A stretch of 64,000 nt of DNA from Heterotrichella gracilis (Eukaryota; Sar; Xanthophyceae; Tribonematales; Xanthonemataceae), in assembly GCA_032358255.1 (NCBI GenBank), contig JAULBX010028271.1:1-64000 (forward strand), read 5' to 3'. Every line of letters starts with the position of its first letter. The first letter of the stretch is position 1. Made by a program: the position numbers and the translations under genes. Shown here piece after piece: positions 53,712 through 64,000 of the stretch. Under the pieces are notes generated by a model. It saw only the letters and a list, made by a program, of their open reading frames with translations, was not told the DNA's origin and did not search any database.

Positions 53712-54941
53712 AGTTGAAGCTTGAAGAGCCAGTGGCACGTTTCCTTTCACAGAAGTATCACTGAGTGACTGGCCGACACTGAAAGTCGTGTAAAACAGTG
53801 AAACACCTTTGCAGTGAGTCACTGTGTGCTGCTTAATAACGCAATGCTTGTCAGTTAAAGTTGAGCATGCTGCTGTTACAGGAGGTTAAAGACGTTTCAG
53901 CTATAACTTACAATCAGCTAGATGTAACGTAACGTTGTTGCTGATACCTCTGCTCTCCAGTTCGGTCTACAGTGCAGCACAGCCCGAATAGTAGAGGACA
54001 AATACGTGAAAGCCTAGGGTTTATTGATAACGAGACCACGAGCTGAAACATATAGGACAATGACAAACTCTGGGGCTCATTCAATCTCAAGACCCTACAA
54101 TACACTGTGTCCACATGGTAGCAACTATAATACAGTATTATTTTTAATAATTGTATATAATTTACTTCCCTAGGTCGAGTCACAGTCTGCATTCAATGAC
54201 CTGGGGTGGCTGGGGTTGTCAACACCCTGTGCATTTGAAGTGCACAAGTGTTGTATATCCTGCAAAGGCCCATGGCATATGCATTGCTCAGCGCCTCAAT
54301 TATGCAGATCCACTCCACAGCTGCTTTACTTATTTGCGTGTCATTTTGCCAAGGGTGCCAGGCAGGCTCCAACGGCGTTGTTTACACTAGGTGTGGCATG
54401 TGTGACCATAAGCACTGCTGATTATCAATTAGCATGAACCACCACCAGAGGTCCTCGGAGCATCCTCACAAGTGATAGTACACAGGGGATTCTTCTTAAT
54501 CCTCATTACATTATCCTTACAAATCACGGTCAATTTCTCTACAACATGCCATTGGCTGCACCCCATGTCATAGCAGCGGCTCAACATATCTCAACATGAT
54601 GATAAACCTCCATGAATTTCAGTAATCAGGCGCATGGGGCTGATGCACGAGTACGCTATACCACTGCCAACCCATTTTTCAAGTGCAAATATTAATAATG
54701 CCAACCCATTTTTCAAGTGCAAATATTTCCATGAAACTGCACTCAATTTGCAACGACGCACAATGCAGCAACTACCTAGTCGAAGATGTTTGGGACAAGC
54801 ATTTCAGATCGATGTGCTATCACTCACACGCAGCTGCGTAGCAATGTCTGTGAAAGCCTGTGGTTCAACCCTGTGATTTGCCAGCCTTTGGACCGCTACT
54901 GCACAAACAGAGTCGGATCATGAAGAAGCCACTGATTTTGC
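53712..54941. other. Intergenic region upstream of kinesin
   Basis: No gene recognised; should hold the kinesin promoter and the 3' UTR of the coiled-coil gene. A two-copy 34-bp-period repeat (TGCCAACCCATTTTTCAAGT plus following bases) lies at 54665-54693 and 54699-54727. Confidence 0.4.
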
Positions 54942-57238
54942 CTACTCAGATTCTTCATTGGGGATGAGGGTGCCGTCGTATACCCGCAGCTGGCTATCAC
55001 ATGTGTCGGTGGCCGGGAGGTTGGTTCCCAAACGCTCATCAGGCTCTGCTGCAGGGACTTGATGCTCTGTGTACTCTGTGGCCTCCGCTGCTGTTGCCAG
55101 GATGGTGTCTAGGACACTGGATGGAGCAGCAGACGCCAATGGACCATTGTTTGTGCCTGCTGCTATCACTGGTGCCTCAATGTTTGGATGCGCCACACAA
55201 CCTTGTGTTGTGCCCACAAAGACAAAGTCATCGATGGCAATTTCTAGCATTGCAGAATTGAACTCCATGTCGTCATTTGAAGAGGGAGCCGTCACGCGCT
55301 GAGGCTGATTGATCCTGCTCATTGAGTGAGCATCAAGATCCAAGCAATCAATACTGAGAGGCTCACATGTGGTTGTGTGTGTGAGCTTAGCTGGAGGATG
55401 GCTGATGGGTGGCTCAATCACGCAGCTGGCTGCTATCTCAATTGTAGGGATTGTGCCTGCTTGCTCCGGCAGCTTGCAGCTCGACTGCTCAATGCCCACC
55501 TGCATAACACAGCACAAAATGCACTCGTTATCATTCAAATAGCTGGCTGCCTTCAATAACATGTATCCTGGCATGGGCATCAGCACCCGTACGGTCAACC
55601 CAGATGCATGCAACACACTTCAAAATTGTGGCAAAGTTAATTTATGAAAGCATCTTCACGGCAGGGTAGTGTGCTGCTATTTATTTGACAACAATAGATG
55701 GTGATCATGAGAGACTCTGTTGCAATATTGGGGAACCTGATTCGTCATGCATGGCCACATTACCTCATGGGCAGGCTCCTTTTGCATCAGTTCGGGATGC
55801 ATCCGCACCAAGGCCTTCAATGATATGAGCTCATGGTGTTTTGTTGCAAGTTCCTCTCTGGCAATTTGCTGCTCTGCCACCAAACGTGCGCTTGTCTTCT
55901 GGAGTTCCTCTCTCATCCTGATTTCTGCCTCAAGGCGCTGCTTCAGATCTTCCGCCTCCCTTCTGAGATCCTGTATTGTCTGCCTGTCTAGCTCGTGCTG
56001 TACCTGGGCCACGATACATGAGCAGTGAGGTGGGTGGGTGGGGATGAGGGGGTGCCAAGCATGAGTAATAGGTCAAGAGGGTTGGCTACATCCTAGAACA
56101 ATTTACCATGGTTTTCAATTGGGGTGGAGCCACTGCTAGTGCATGTGGTGGGGCTAAAGGTCAGATGTGGGTGGGGCCAAGGGTGGTCAGAGACGGGGTA
56201 CGTACCTCCAAGGTGGCTGTTTGCTCACAAGTTTCTTCCTCGCTGTATTCTTTCAGCCGCAGTTCTTCTTCAAAGGCTGCCTGCAAATGTCATGCAGAAG
56301 TAAGTGAAGTGCAATGTTGGTCTTTGGGTGGCAATGTTTGGAAGTAAATGCCCTCCTAGCTGGGGCTGATGCTGCATTGGCGGCCAGTATCAGGCATACA
56401 TGACCTGCTTTTGCTCATGCATGTTGACGGCACTGGTCCACATGATCACTACCTGACAAGGTGAATTTTGTGCTGCATTAGACCAGGCAATCATTGCAAG
56501 GCAGTGGCTGAACAGTCTCTTTAAATTAGGCAACCTTACGAACGCAAGAGTGATTGTGTTTACTTGCCTGAAGCTCTCCCACTGAATCAATGGCCTTCTC
56601 TATGTGCCTTGCAAATCCGCTCATGACGGCATCGATCACCGGACTACTGCGACGTTTGTCATAGTCAATCTCTTGAATGTCTTGGATACCTTGAAACCTG
56701 ATTGCAACAAGCGATTGGTTGTTAGCCTGCTATTGCGCAGATCGGCGCAGCTTGGCGAGACATGTTCTGCACATTGTCAAGTTTAATTTTGAAAATACAT
56801 GGCTTTGTCACCACGAAGGGCAAGGGCTGCCGGTGCCCAGGCACTGTGCAGAGATGAAGAAGGCTGTGTTAATGGTACGGCACCTGGAAGCCTTGATGGA
56901 TTCTGAGTTGTTGTCCTGACCCTCTGCGTCAGGGAGGATAAGGGCCTTAAGCTTGTAACCACGGCCTCCTGGTTTCGGCAGTCCAGCTGGTGACGCAAAT
57001 CGATCAGGAGTGGTGAAGTTGCTGTGAACCTGCAGAAAACATCGTTGTTGGCGTCCTGTGCGAGACTGATCTGTCTGTTCCATGCGCACATGTGCACAAA
57101 TTTTAGGACAACCACCTGCCCTGTGTCGCCAGTGGGAGACATGGCTGGTGACCTGGTTGGCGGCCTCTCAGCATCCAGCTTGGCTTGGGACGCGGTCCTC
57201 CTTCTGAGGGGTTCAACAATCCCTTTGTGGAAAGACAT
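54942..57238 (-). CDS. Coiled-coil protein of unknown function, with a GC-AG intron
   Basis: Six exons (57238-57116, 57029-56884, 56697-56568, 56280-56206, 56003-55764, 55499-54942) sum to 1272 nt (423 aa). The N-terminus is basic and Ser/Pro-rich (VEPLRRRTASQAK, PPTRSPAMSPTGDTG), a plausible phospho-regulated segment. A helix-rich centre (FARHIEKAIDSVGELQAAFE) leads into a strong coiled coil of about 100 residues (ELDRQTIQDLRREAEDLKQR onwards). The last 186 residues are acidic and low-complexity. Intron 3 starts CAG/GCAAGT: only the GC donor keeps the frame, because the GT two bases on leads to a stop. I recognise no family. Sharing a strand and neighbourhood with the kinesin is suggestive of nothing firm; a cytoskeletal adaptor is only a guess. 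Confidence 0.7.
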
Positions 57239-58323
57239 GCCGAAGCTTTTCTGGTTGCACTGAGGAATCCAGCTTGGTCTATTACCCCTGTGGCCCTAGA
57301 GTGTGCTCTTTATCACGCTGGCGACCTGCAGGATGAAGGGAGGGCTGACATACTTAAAAAGGTCAGTGGTGGAAACGGGACGTTGTTAAACTTTGTAGCT
57401 AACACAGCTAGTCAGTGGCACCACTAGTGGACCACACAGGCGCAAGTTCAGTGAGACCCCTCCACCTCACCTCCTCACCACCCCTGAGCTCCACTAGTAA
57501 TCTCACTGGCTATAGCTGGCCTCAACGTGGCCAAATGGACAGCGATGTCCTAGGTAGGAGGGTATCCGACAGGCTAGCTGCTTTCTTTCTATTCACAATG
57601 TGCCTGTGCAGACGAAACGAGCAATGAAGATGGGACTTACCGTGGGGAGCTGGTACGCGTCTGCTGCCTCACTGGGACCTTTGTGATACACTGAATATGT
57701 GCATGGCTCTCAATATACACCACTGCTGCTCCTGTGGTCGTTCATACCAGCTGGTAGCATATCTGGAAAACGCAGGTGCAACTTCTTGAGATCAGCTGTG
57801 GTACTTGCAGTCATGCTCGCCTGTCCTTGCGCTGGTTTGTGTCAGCAAAATAGTTAGTGACACACCTTTGTAACGAAAAGCGTTGATCACAACGTTGAAA
57901 CCAAGTTCAAGTCAGCATTAAAGAGCACACGGTGATATGACCTTCACATGCAAGCATGCCTAAAGAAAGAAACAGTTTAACTATTATTAATAAGATTTTT
58001 TAACAGACTGGCAACCACACTATCACTGTGACGTTATCGTAACAGTGCTGTTCACAAGTCACGCGCTAGTTCACCTGTGCACACAGCAAGCAGGGTGGCA
58101 GGCGTGGAACTCTCCACTTGTTGCCTCCATCGCACTCGAATGCATGCATATTGACCCGTGCATGCATATTGCCGTGCCACACTGTGTGACCGTTCCTATG
58201 CGGATAGGCCTGTGGTATTGTGGATCAACTGCAATACAGACTAGCAGGCTCATAAGCTTGTTTTCGCCTTGGCTGATTGAAACAAAATCCCCTGCATCGT
58301 GATGGGAGTCACTCCCTGTTTGA
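57239..58323. promoter_or_regulatory. Divergent intergenic region between coiled-coil gene and QSOX
   Basis: About 1.1 kb with no coding evidence. GAATGCATGCATATTG at 58139-58154 is nearly repeated at 58161-58174. It should hold both promoters. Confidence 0.35.
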
Positions 58324-61300
58324 ATGGGTGACACGCCACGGTTGCCAGCAATGGGCAAGCAACGCCCGCTGCCCTTGCCACCACTGGCTGCCATCATCGC
58401 CCTGATGCTGGGTGGTTTCCGGTTGGCAGCAAGTGGATTCATGACCACTGAGCTGACAAACCTAAACTTTGTGACTTCCCTGGAGCAGCTACCCAGCAGC
58501 AAGTGGGTCTTACTGGAGTTTTATGCCCACTGGTGCCCCCATTGCCAACATTTCAAGCCACACTATGAGCGGGTGGCAGCCCTGGTGCACCAACACCCAG
58601 AGCTGTCCAGGATGGTGCTGGTGGCGCGTATCGACTGCGCAACAGAGGTGGGCAGACCTTGTTTCCTATTGGGTCCTTTTCTGGACCCACTTTGTGAACC
58701 TTAGACTGGGCATAGCGTGAGGCCATGTCCGAATCAGATTCCTTCTCTTTCACTTCGAGTCCTCATGCTGCAGTTATGCACAGTACTGTAAAGCAGTTAG
58801 GTACCTACTGCACGCCTCAGGCACAAGTTCTGAGGCGATTTACAGCCTTTGTAGACAAGACACGTGACCTAGCAGTCCTGTGCTATTCCACTTTCGGGCT
58901 TGTCCCATACCTGGCCTGCCATTGCATACCCGCCTGACAACAACCCATGCTTTGCCCGTGAGACACGAACACCTCCAACAATTACCAGATCTACCCTAAA
59001 CCCTTAATCCTAAACCCTACACCGCTTGACAACACCACATCCTTTGCCCATCAGCACGACACCTGCAACAAGTACCACATCAGGGGCTACCCCACGCTGC
59101 GCTGGGGCCACCCCGCGGACCAGATCAGCGGGAAAACGGAGGAGGCAACGCTTGCCAAGCACGATGCTGAGTCCCTGGTGGAGTGGATAAGCAAGAAGAT
59201 GGACATGTGAGTCGCAATACGGCACATATGGGCAATACAGCATACATGGAAGTACGTCAGTGACCAACGCTGTGCTTTAACTGGATGGGACAAATAAATA
59301 GCAGGATATGCTGGGAGCGTGCCAACCACGTAAAGGAACCATATTGACACCCACACTGACACCTCATTTGTGCCATGGGATTTGAACAGAAGTTACAGAT
59401 GTAAATTGCATGGCATGAATGGGCAAGCGCAGCAGCACGGATGTCTGTCGCCAGGCCAGACCTCCTGAAGGGTTTCAGCTTAGGGTTTAGGGTTTATTCT
59501 AACTGCGTGGGCACTGCATGCAGACGTCTGGAGCTGGATCACCAAGATGAGGCGCCTGAAACCACCAACCCAACCTTGGACGAGCATGCGGGGGAGGAGC
59601 AGGCCAAACAGGCGGCGGCAGCAATCACCAACAGCAAGGTGGGGATTGCACTGCAGGCGGCCCATCCCCATGCATCACATGCTTCGTGCATCTGTTCCGC
59701 TACCCTCTCCACCTGAATCCATGACGTAAACCATCATCCCAGAAGATTAAGAGCCTTGGGTGAGCATGCGGGGGAGGAACAGGTCAAACAGGCTGCAGCA
59801 GCAATCACCAACATGTAGTTGGGGAATGCACTGCAGGCAGCCCATCCCCGCGCAAATCAGTGGATGCAACCTACAACCAGCAGTGTGATTGACATACGGA
59901 CATTAGCCAATCGTCATGTCACTCGTTTCCCTCATCCCACCCCCCACTGTTTCACCTCCATCACCACCGCCACCCACTCTATCCACCCACCACTACCCAC
60001 CTTCACCCACTCACCCACCTCCACCCACCCACCACCATCCAACCCCCCAGGAAGAGTTACGATATCACCCATGCCACGATTTACGACATCACCCATGCCA
60101 CCATCCGGCCTTTGAATACATCCTGCAGCAAATTTGGAATTTCGATCTTATTTAAAGAAATGATCGGAGCGCCGTGGCCAACCTGCATGGCAATTCACAG
60201 CATGTCGCCCCTTTTCACCCGTACCGCACCGCACCGACCCATGTCACCTCCTCACCCTCAGGCCGATTTCGTTGACATCACCCACGCCACCATCCTGGCC
60301 TTTGATCCCCGCGCATTACAATGGATGCAACCTACAACCAGCACTGTGATTGACATACCAATATTATCCAATTGTCCTGTGCCTCCTCGACCTGCCCCTG
60401 GCTGTTTCACCTCCATCATAAATTATAGAGTTGCATTTTTGATGAAAGAGAATGTGCGGAGCTCCATGGCCAACCTGCATGGCTCCACTTGTTACCATGC
60501 CAACCCCATCACCCCGCCTATTCAGCACCATTAACCCATGCCAACCCCATCCCCACCCCTCCAGGCTGATTTTGATGACATCACCCACGCCACCATCCTG
60601 GCCTTTGAGTACATCCTGGACAGCGCACCCTCCCTTGAGGGCATCGAGGCCCGGCAGTCACTGCGAGACTGGGTCAAGCTGCTGGCTGCGGCTCACCCAG
60701 TGGGGCGCTGCAGAAAGGGCGCCCATGCGTTTGCGACCCAGTTTGACCGGCTGTGGCCCGCTGAGGATGCAATGCCTAACGAGGCCATGCATGCGCTGCA
60801 GATCTGTGGGGCGGGACATGTAAAAAAGGTGGGTGGGTGCTGCTGTTTGGTGTGGTATAGACTGGGTGAAGCTGCTGGCGGCGGCCGATTAGTAAGGCGC
60901 TGCCGGAGGGGCGCCCATGCTTTTGTGTCCCGTCCCAGTTTGACCGGCTGTGGCCCGCTGAGGGTGCGGTGCATAAGGAGCCCATGCATGTGCTGCACAT
61001 CTGCGGGGCGGGGCATGTAAAGAAGGTGGGTGGGTGGTGGTGCGCGGTGGGGTGTGGAGAATAAGGGCGTGGGCGCGGCACACCCGGTGGGGCGCCGCTG
61101 GGAAATTGCCCATGCTTCTGTTTGGCAAGTGAGTGGCTGTGGCCTGCTGAGGATGCTGTGGACCCTAAACCCTAAACTTGCAGCATATGTTTACCTGCAC
61201 CTACACCTGCGGCCGCTCCTGCACTCCCTGCGGTGGGGGTGCCAGTTTAGGGTTTAGGGTCCACCGGGAGGGTTTATACACTCGCATGCAGCAGAATAGT

Positions 61301-63083
61301 ATACTCTTTGGCACAGCACAACCCTGCTCACGTCTCCTTTGCCTCACTCCAGACCTGGAAGTCCTGCAAGGGGTCCCTCCCCGACACGCGCGGGTACACC
61401 TGTGGGCTGTGGCTACTCCTCCACTCCCTGGCGGTGGGGGTGCCGGAAAAGATGGGGGGCCTGGTGTGGATGGAGGCGGTGCGCGGCTTTGTGCGCCACT
61501 TCTTCCAGTGCACCGCCTGCGCGGAGCACTTTGGCACGATGGCCAATGCGGACGACGCGCTGCGGGTGGCGACCAGGCGGGACGCGGTCATGTGGGCGTG
61601 GCGCACGCACAACAAGGTGGGTGGGTGTGGGGCAAAGTGCACAGCCCTCCCACAAATGCAGTTGATCCTGTCTACTTAAATAGACAGGATCAAGTGTAAT
61701 TGCAATAATAGATTGGACAGGATGGTGGGTGGCGCTGATATCATCCACTCTACCCACAATGTCTGTTCACGTCCACTTAGTGGGGGAGCTGGGCCCAGGC
61801 TACATGCTCCACTGACATGGATCTGGACTTGTTCTCTTGTTCACAGTTAAAATCATAGTTGCATGCGTGCTGCTGGAGGGATGCATCCACCGACAGTAGC
61901 CACACGCTACACGCCTTGTGTGCAGGTGAACATTCGGTTACAGGAGGAGGAGCGTGATACTGCCACAGGGGACCCCGCGGCCGCCAAGCAGTTCTTCCCA
62001 ACCCGCCAGCTGTGCCCCGCATGCTACGCGCCTGGCTCCTCGGATGAGCAGGTGAGGTGGGCGCATGCAGGTCACATTAAGGGGTGTAACAAATTGAAAG
62101 GTGTACAATCTTTGCAAATCCACATATGAGGTAGGACAACTTGGCGCCATTAAAAAGGCGTCTGCAAATCTGGCAGGCATTGCTGGAATCCATGTAACCA
62201 GTTGACGTACAGAAAAGCTTTCCTCATGCAGCATTCCTCCTTGTCAGTTGGGGAGAGGTTAAAGAACGCTACCCTACCTCAAATCTTCTTACCGAGCCAT
62301 TGCTTACACTCGATTGTGTTGCACTTGCGTGCAGCCCATGGGGGAATGTCTCCATTCTTTGGTCATGGTCTCTGACGTTCTGCCTCTTTGCCTTGGCCAG
62401 GTGGCGTGGGATGAGGAGAAGGTGTTTGAGTTCCTGATGCAGCATTACTCCCCTGGCGAGGAGGAGCAAGGGGAGGGGAAGGGGGCAGGAGGGGAGGGAC
62501 TGCACCGGCGCATGACGCGCCAAAACGCGTTCAAAAAGTGCGTGATTAGGGTTTAGGTTTATGTTTTAGAGTTCAGGGTTTGTCGGCTGTGGCCTGGGTT
62601 GTGAGCTGTGCCGCCCCACTCCCCTCGCCATTTTTCAGCATTGTCTGTACTTCAGACTGCCCGTGCCCAGTTGCAGGCCTGTTTTCCAAGACATGTGATT
62701 GCCCTGCGTGGTGCACTCATTGCCCGCCATTGCCACTCACACCCACGCCAACGCCCACCCACTGCAGGCACCACCCCTCCCGCCACAAGGCAATGGACGC
62801 ACTCACCGTAATGCTCATCATGGGTCTAGTGCTCATGCTAGTGCTCAAGGTGCAGCCTGGACCCGTTGAGTTCTATGCGGTGGCTGGACTGGGGTCAGGA
62901 TCTGGTCGAGCGGGGTCAGGTCACTTTGGGGGTGGCGGGGCAAACCTAGTGGGGGTGGTGTCGGGGGGTGGGGGCCGAGCGGGGTCAGATCACTTTAGTC
63001 CAAAATTTGGGGGCGCTGGGGCGCACCTGGGGGTGGTAGCGGGGGTGGGTGGGGGGCAGAGAGGGGGCGCGAAGGATGCCTGA
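58324..63083 (+). CDS. QSOX: Quiescin sulfhydryl oxidase (QSOX)
   Basis: Eight exons (58324-58647, 59055-59206, 59524-59638, 60565-60828, 61353-61616, 61926-62051, 62401-62537, 62768-63083) sum to 1698 nt (565 aa). A hydrophobic N-terminus (PPLAAIIALMLGGFRLAASG) is a signal sequence. One thioredoxin domain follows with active site FYAHWCPHCQHF and the cis-Pro segment YHIRGYPTLRW. A helical linker leads to the Erv/ALR FAD domain: GYTCGLWLLLHSL, the redox pair in FFQCTACAEHF, WAWRTHN.VN and a distal PTRQLCPACY pair. The C-terminus has a transmembrane helix (LTVMLIMGLVLMLVLKV) and a Gly-rich tail. QSOX makes disulfides in secreted proteins and reduces O2 to H2O2; one Trx domain is the plant and algal layout. 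A second ATG (MGKQRPLPLPP) ten codons in is also possible. Exons 3 and 4 have extensive ghost copies. Confidence 0.93.
59753..59850 (+). repeat. Ghost copy of QSOX exon 3 end
   Basis: 59755-59850 repeats about 59575-59670, offset 180 bp, including codons for EHAGEEQ.KQAAAAITN and intron sequence after the donor. In the copy the donor GCAAGGTG has become a TGTAGTTG and is lost. Confidence 0.88.
59860..60540 (+). repeat. Two ghost copies of QSOX exon 4 start in a larger duplicated block
   Basis: The exon 4 start (acceptor at 60564, ADFDDITHATILAFEYIL) is copied at 60258-60308 (ADFVDITHATILAFD) and, more decayed, at 60049-60126. Flanking blocks are also duplicated: GATGCAACCTACAACCAGCA at about 59862 and 60323, and GGCCAACCTGCATGGC at about 60177 and 60468. 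Confidence 0.88.
60858..61160 (+). repeat. Two ghost copies of QSOX exon 4 end
   Basis: 60858-61035 repeats about 60665-60838, covering codons for DWVKLLAAA, HAF, DRLWPAE and the AAG/GTGGG donor. A third, shorter and more diverged copy is at 61066-61160. The period is roughly 195-205 bp. TTTAGGG-type motifs lie at 61162-61177 and 61246-61260. Confidence 0.88.
61662..61693. repeat. Perfect 13-bp inverted repeat in QSOX intron 5
   Basis: TTGATCCTGTCTA at 61662-61674 pairs perfectly with 61681-61693 across a 6-nt loop. It would form a stable hairpin in the pre-mRNA about 45 nt after the exon 5 donor. Confidence 0.8.
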
Positions 63084-63807
63084 TGGGCAGAGGGGTGCAG
63101 GGGTTGCAGATGCTAGAAGGCAATAGGCTGGCGGTGGGTTCGTTGACATTCCTTGGTTGAATGCACCATGGCTGCACTGATATGGCATGATTGGTGGCAG
63201 TTGTATTGCTGTTGATTTACTTCCAATTGGCACAGCAGGTCATGCAGTGCATAATTTGAGGTAGCCCTTTCGAACAAACGCATTTGAGTAAATGCACGTC
63301 TTCTGGACCAATGCAAATCAGACTCGATACCAATAAGGTGCCCACTTTTGCAACCTTCAAGTGAATGTAATCAATTGAAATCATGATAGATCTCAGAGAG
63401 TCTAGACTTTAAGGCGTCACAGACAGTCAACTTAAGTGACTCAGGTGGGGGAGTTTACTAGGGAGCACTGGCATATCACAGATGATACAGATTCGCGCTG
63501 TACCCAGTGGTGTCCACAGCCTGTAGGGGATAATGCCATTAGTGTGATAATGCCATCATTATGATAATGAGGGGGTTGTCGCTGGATGCATATTGTCGTA
63601 CGGTAGTATAATAATTCATGGCGCCGCCGACTGGAATTGTTGTACTCCAGCAGTTGTACCTGACCAATTACGTAATGGTATACTGTGGCACTCTATGAGG
63701 CTGATCGTAAGACATCCAGGCTGCTGCAACAGAGCTGTTAACGTTACAAGCAATGCCTCGGCACAATTGCAGTGTCATTGCGACAAATCAGGTGCCCCGC
63801 ATTGCCC
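63084..63807. other. Convergent intergenic region at right end
   Basis: Between the QSOX stop and the stop of the sterol reductase. No gene recognised. TGTAA at about 63365 is a candidate poly(A) signal for QSOX. Short repeats of GATAATGCCATTA type occur at 63529-63565. Confidence 0.35.
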
Positions 63808-63914
63808 TCAGTACACAAATGGTACAATGCGGTACTTGACGTGCGAGCAGTACTTGTCCCAGTCCTTGCCATACTTCTTCTGGCAGGAGTGCTCATCACG
63901 CAGGTCTCGATGAA
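63808..63914 (-). CDS. Sterol reductase family (ERG24/DHCR7-like), last exon only
   Basis: Reading leftwards from a tttgcag acceptor at 63915, the exon encodes HRDLRDEHSCQKKYGKDWDK followed by YCSHVKYRIVPFVY and a stop at 63808-63810. This is the conserved cytosolic C-terminus shared by sterol C-14 reductase, 7-dehydrocholesterol reductase and lamin B receptor, NADPH-dependent multi-span ER enzymes. The KYRIVP ending does not settle which enzyme it is. The exon enters in phase 2, and the rest of the gene lies beyond 64000; I could not define another exon in 63916-64000. Confidence 0.75.
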
Positions 63915-64000
63915 CTGCAAAAAAAGGGAAGGGGAAGTAAATATGCGCATACATATACTTGGAGCCGCTCCTGTGGTCAGCATGACTGGGTTTCCACCCA

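Overview
This window is nuclear DNA of an intron-rich eukaryote, most likely a green alga. Every confident gene is split by short GT-AG introns (one GC-AG), there are no operons, ribosome-binding sites or prokaryotic signatures, and the products are eukaryotic (VPS4, prefoldin 2, ESF2, kinesin, ING, QSOX, organellar prolyl-tRNA synthetase with a presequence, F-box/LRR). Plant-type telomere repeats (TTTAGGG/CCCTAAA) occur many times inside genes, and the organellar ProRS is of the plastid/mitochondrial plant type, which points to Viridiplantae. Lineage below that level is inference. All gene models were assembled by hand from splice sites and reading frame. In each complete model the summed exon lengths are a multiple of three.

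Layout: 531-3178 (-) VPS4; 3859-7012 (+) ING-type protein ending in a Tudor-like domain instead of a PHD finger; 9636-12052 (-) bZIP transcription factor; 14172-16122 (-) ESF2/ABT1 ribosome-biogenesis protein; 18760-20743 (+) unknown protein; 21038-21655 (-) prefoldin subunit 2; 22354-27262 (+) organellar prolyl-tRNA synthetase; 28039-32157 (+) GT61-like glycosyltransferase; 32846-34930 (+) HAD/FCP1-like pseudogene; 36141-38270 (-) intact HAD/FCP1-like paralogue; 38936-40502 (-) small P-loop kinase; 41060-44260 (+) second GT61-like enzyme; 45698-49485 (+) F-box/LRR protein; 50828-53711 (-) kinesin; 54942-57238 (-) coiled-coil protein; 58324-63083 (+) QSOX sulfhydryl oxidase; 63808-63914 (-) last exon of a sterol reductase running off the right edge.

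Several neighbours are divergent pairs sharing 0.5-1.1 kb (VPS4/ING, PFD2/PRORS1, kinase/GT61, coiled-coil/QSOX). The genes do not form a pathway. Two GT61-like enzymes and QSOX would all act in the secretory pathway, but they are not adjacent as a unit.

The most unusual property is structural. Most of the genes carry young, partial copies of their own exons ('ghost exons') inside the neighbouring introns or just past the stop codon. Many copies keep a splice donor or acceptor and many sit next to TTTAGGG motifs. The clearest case is a four-unit, exactly 63-bp array in PRORS1 in which each unit carries a copy of the exon 3/intron 3 junction. I see no CRISPR array, transposase, virus or defence-like system.
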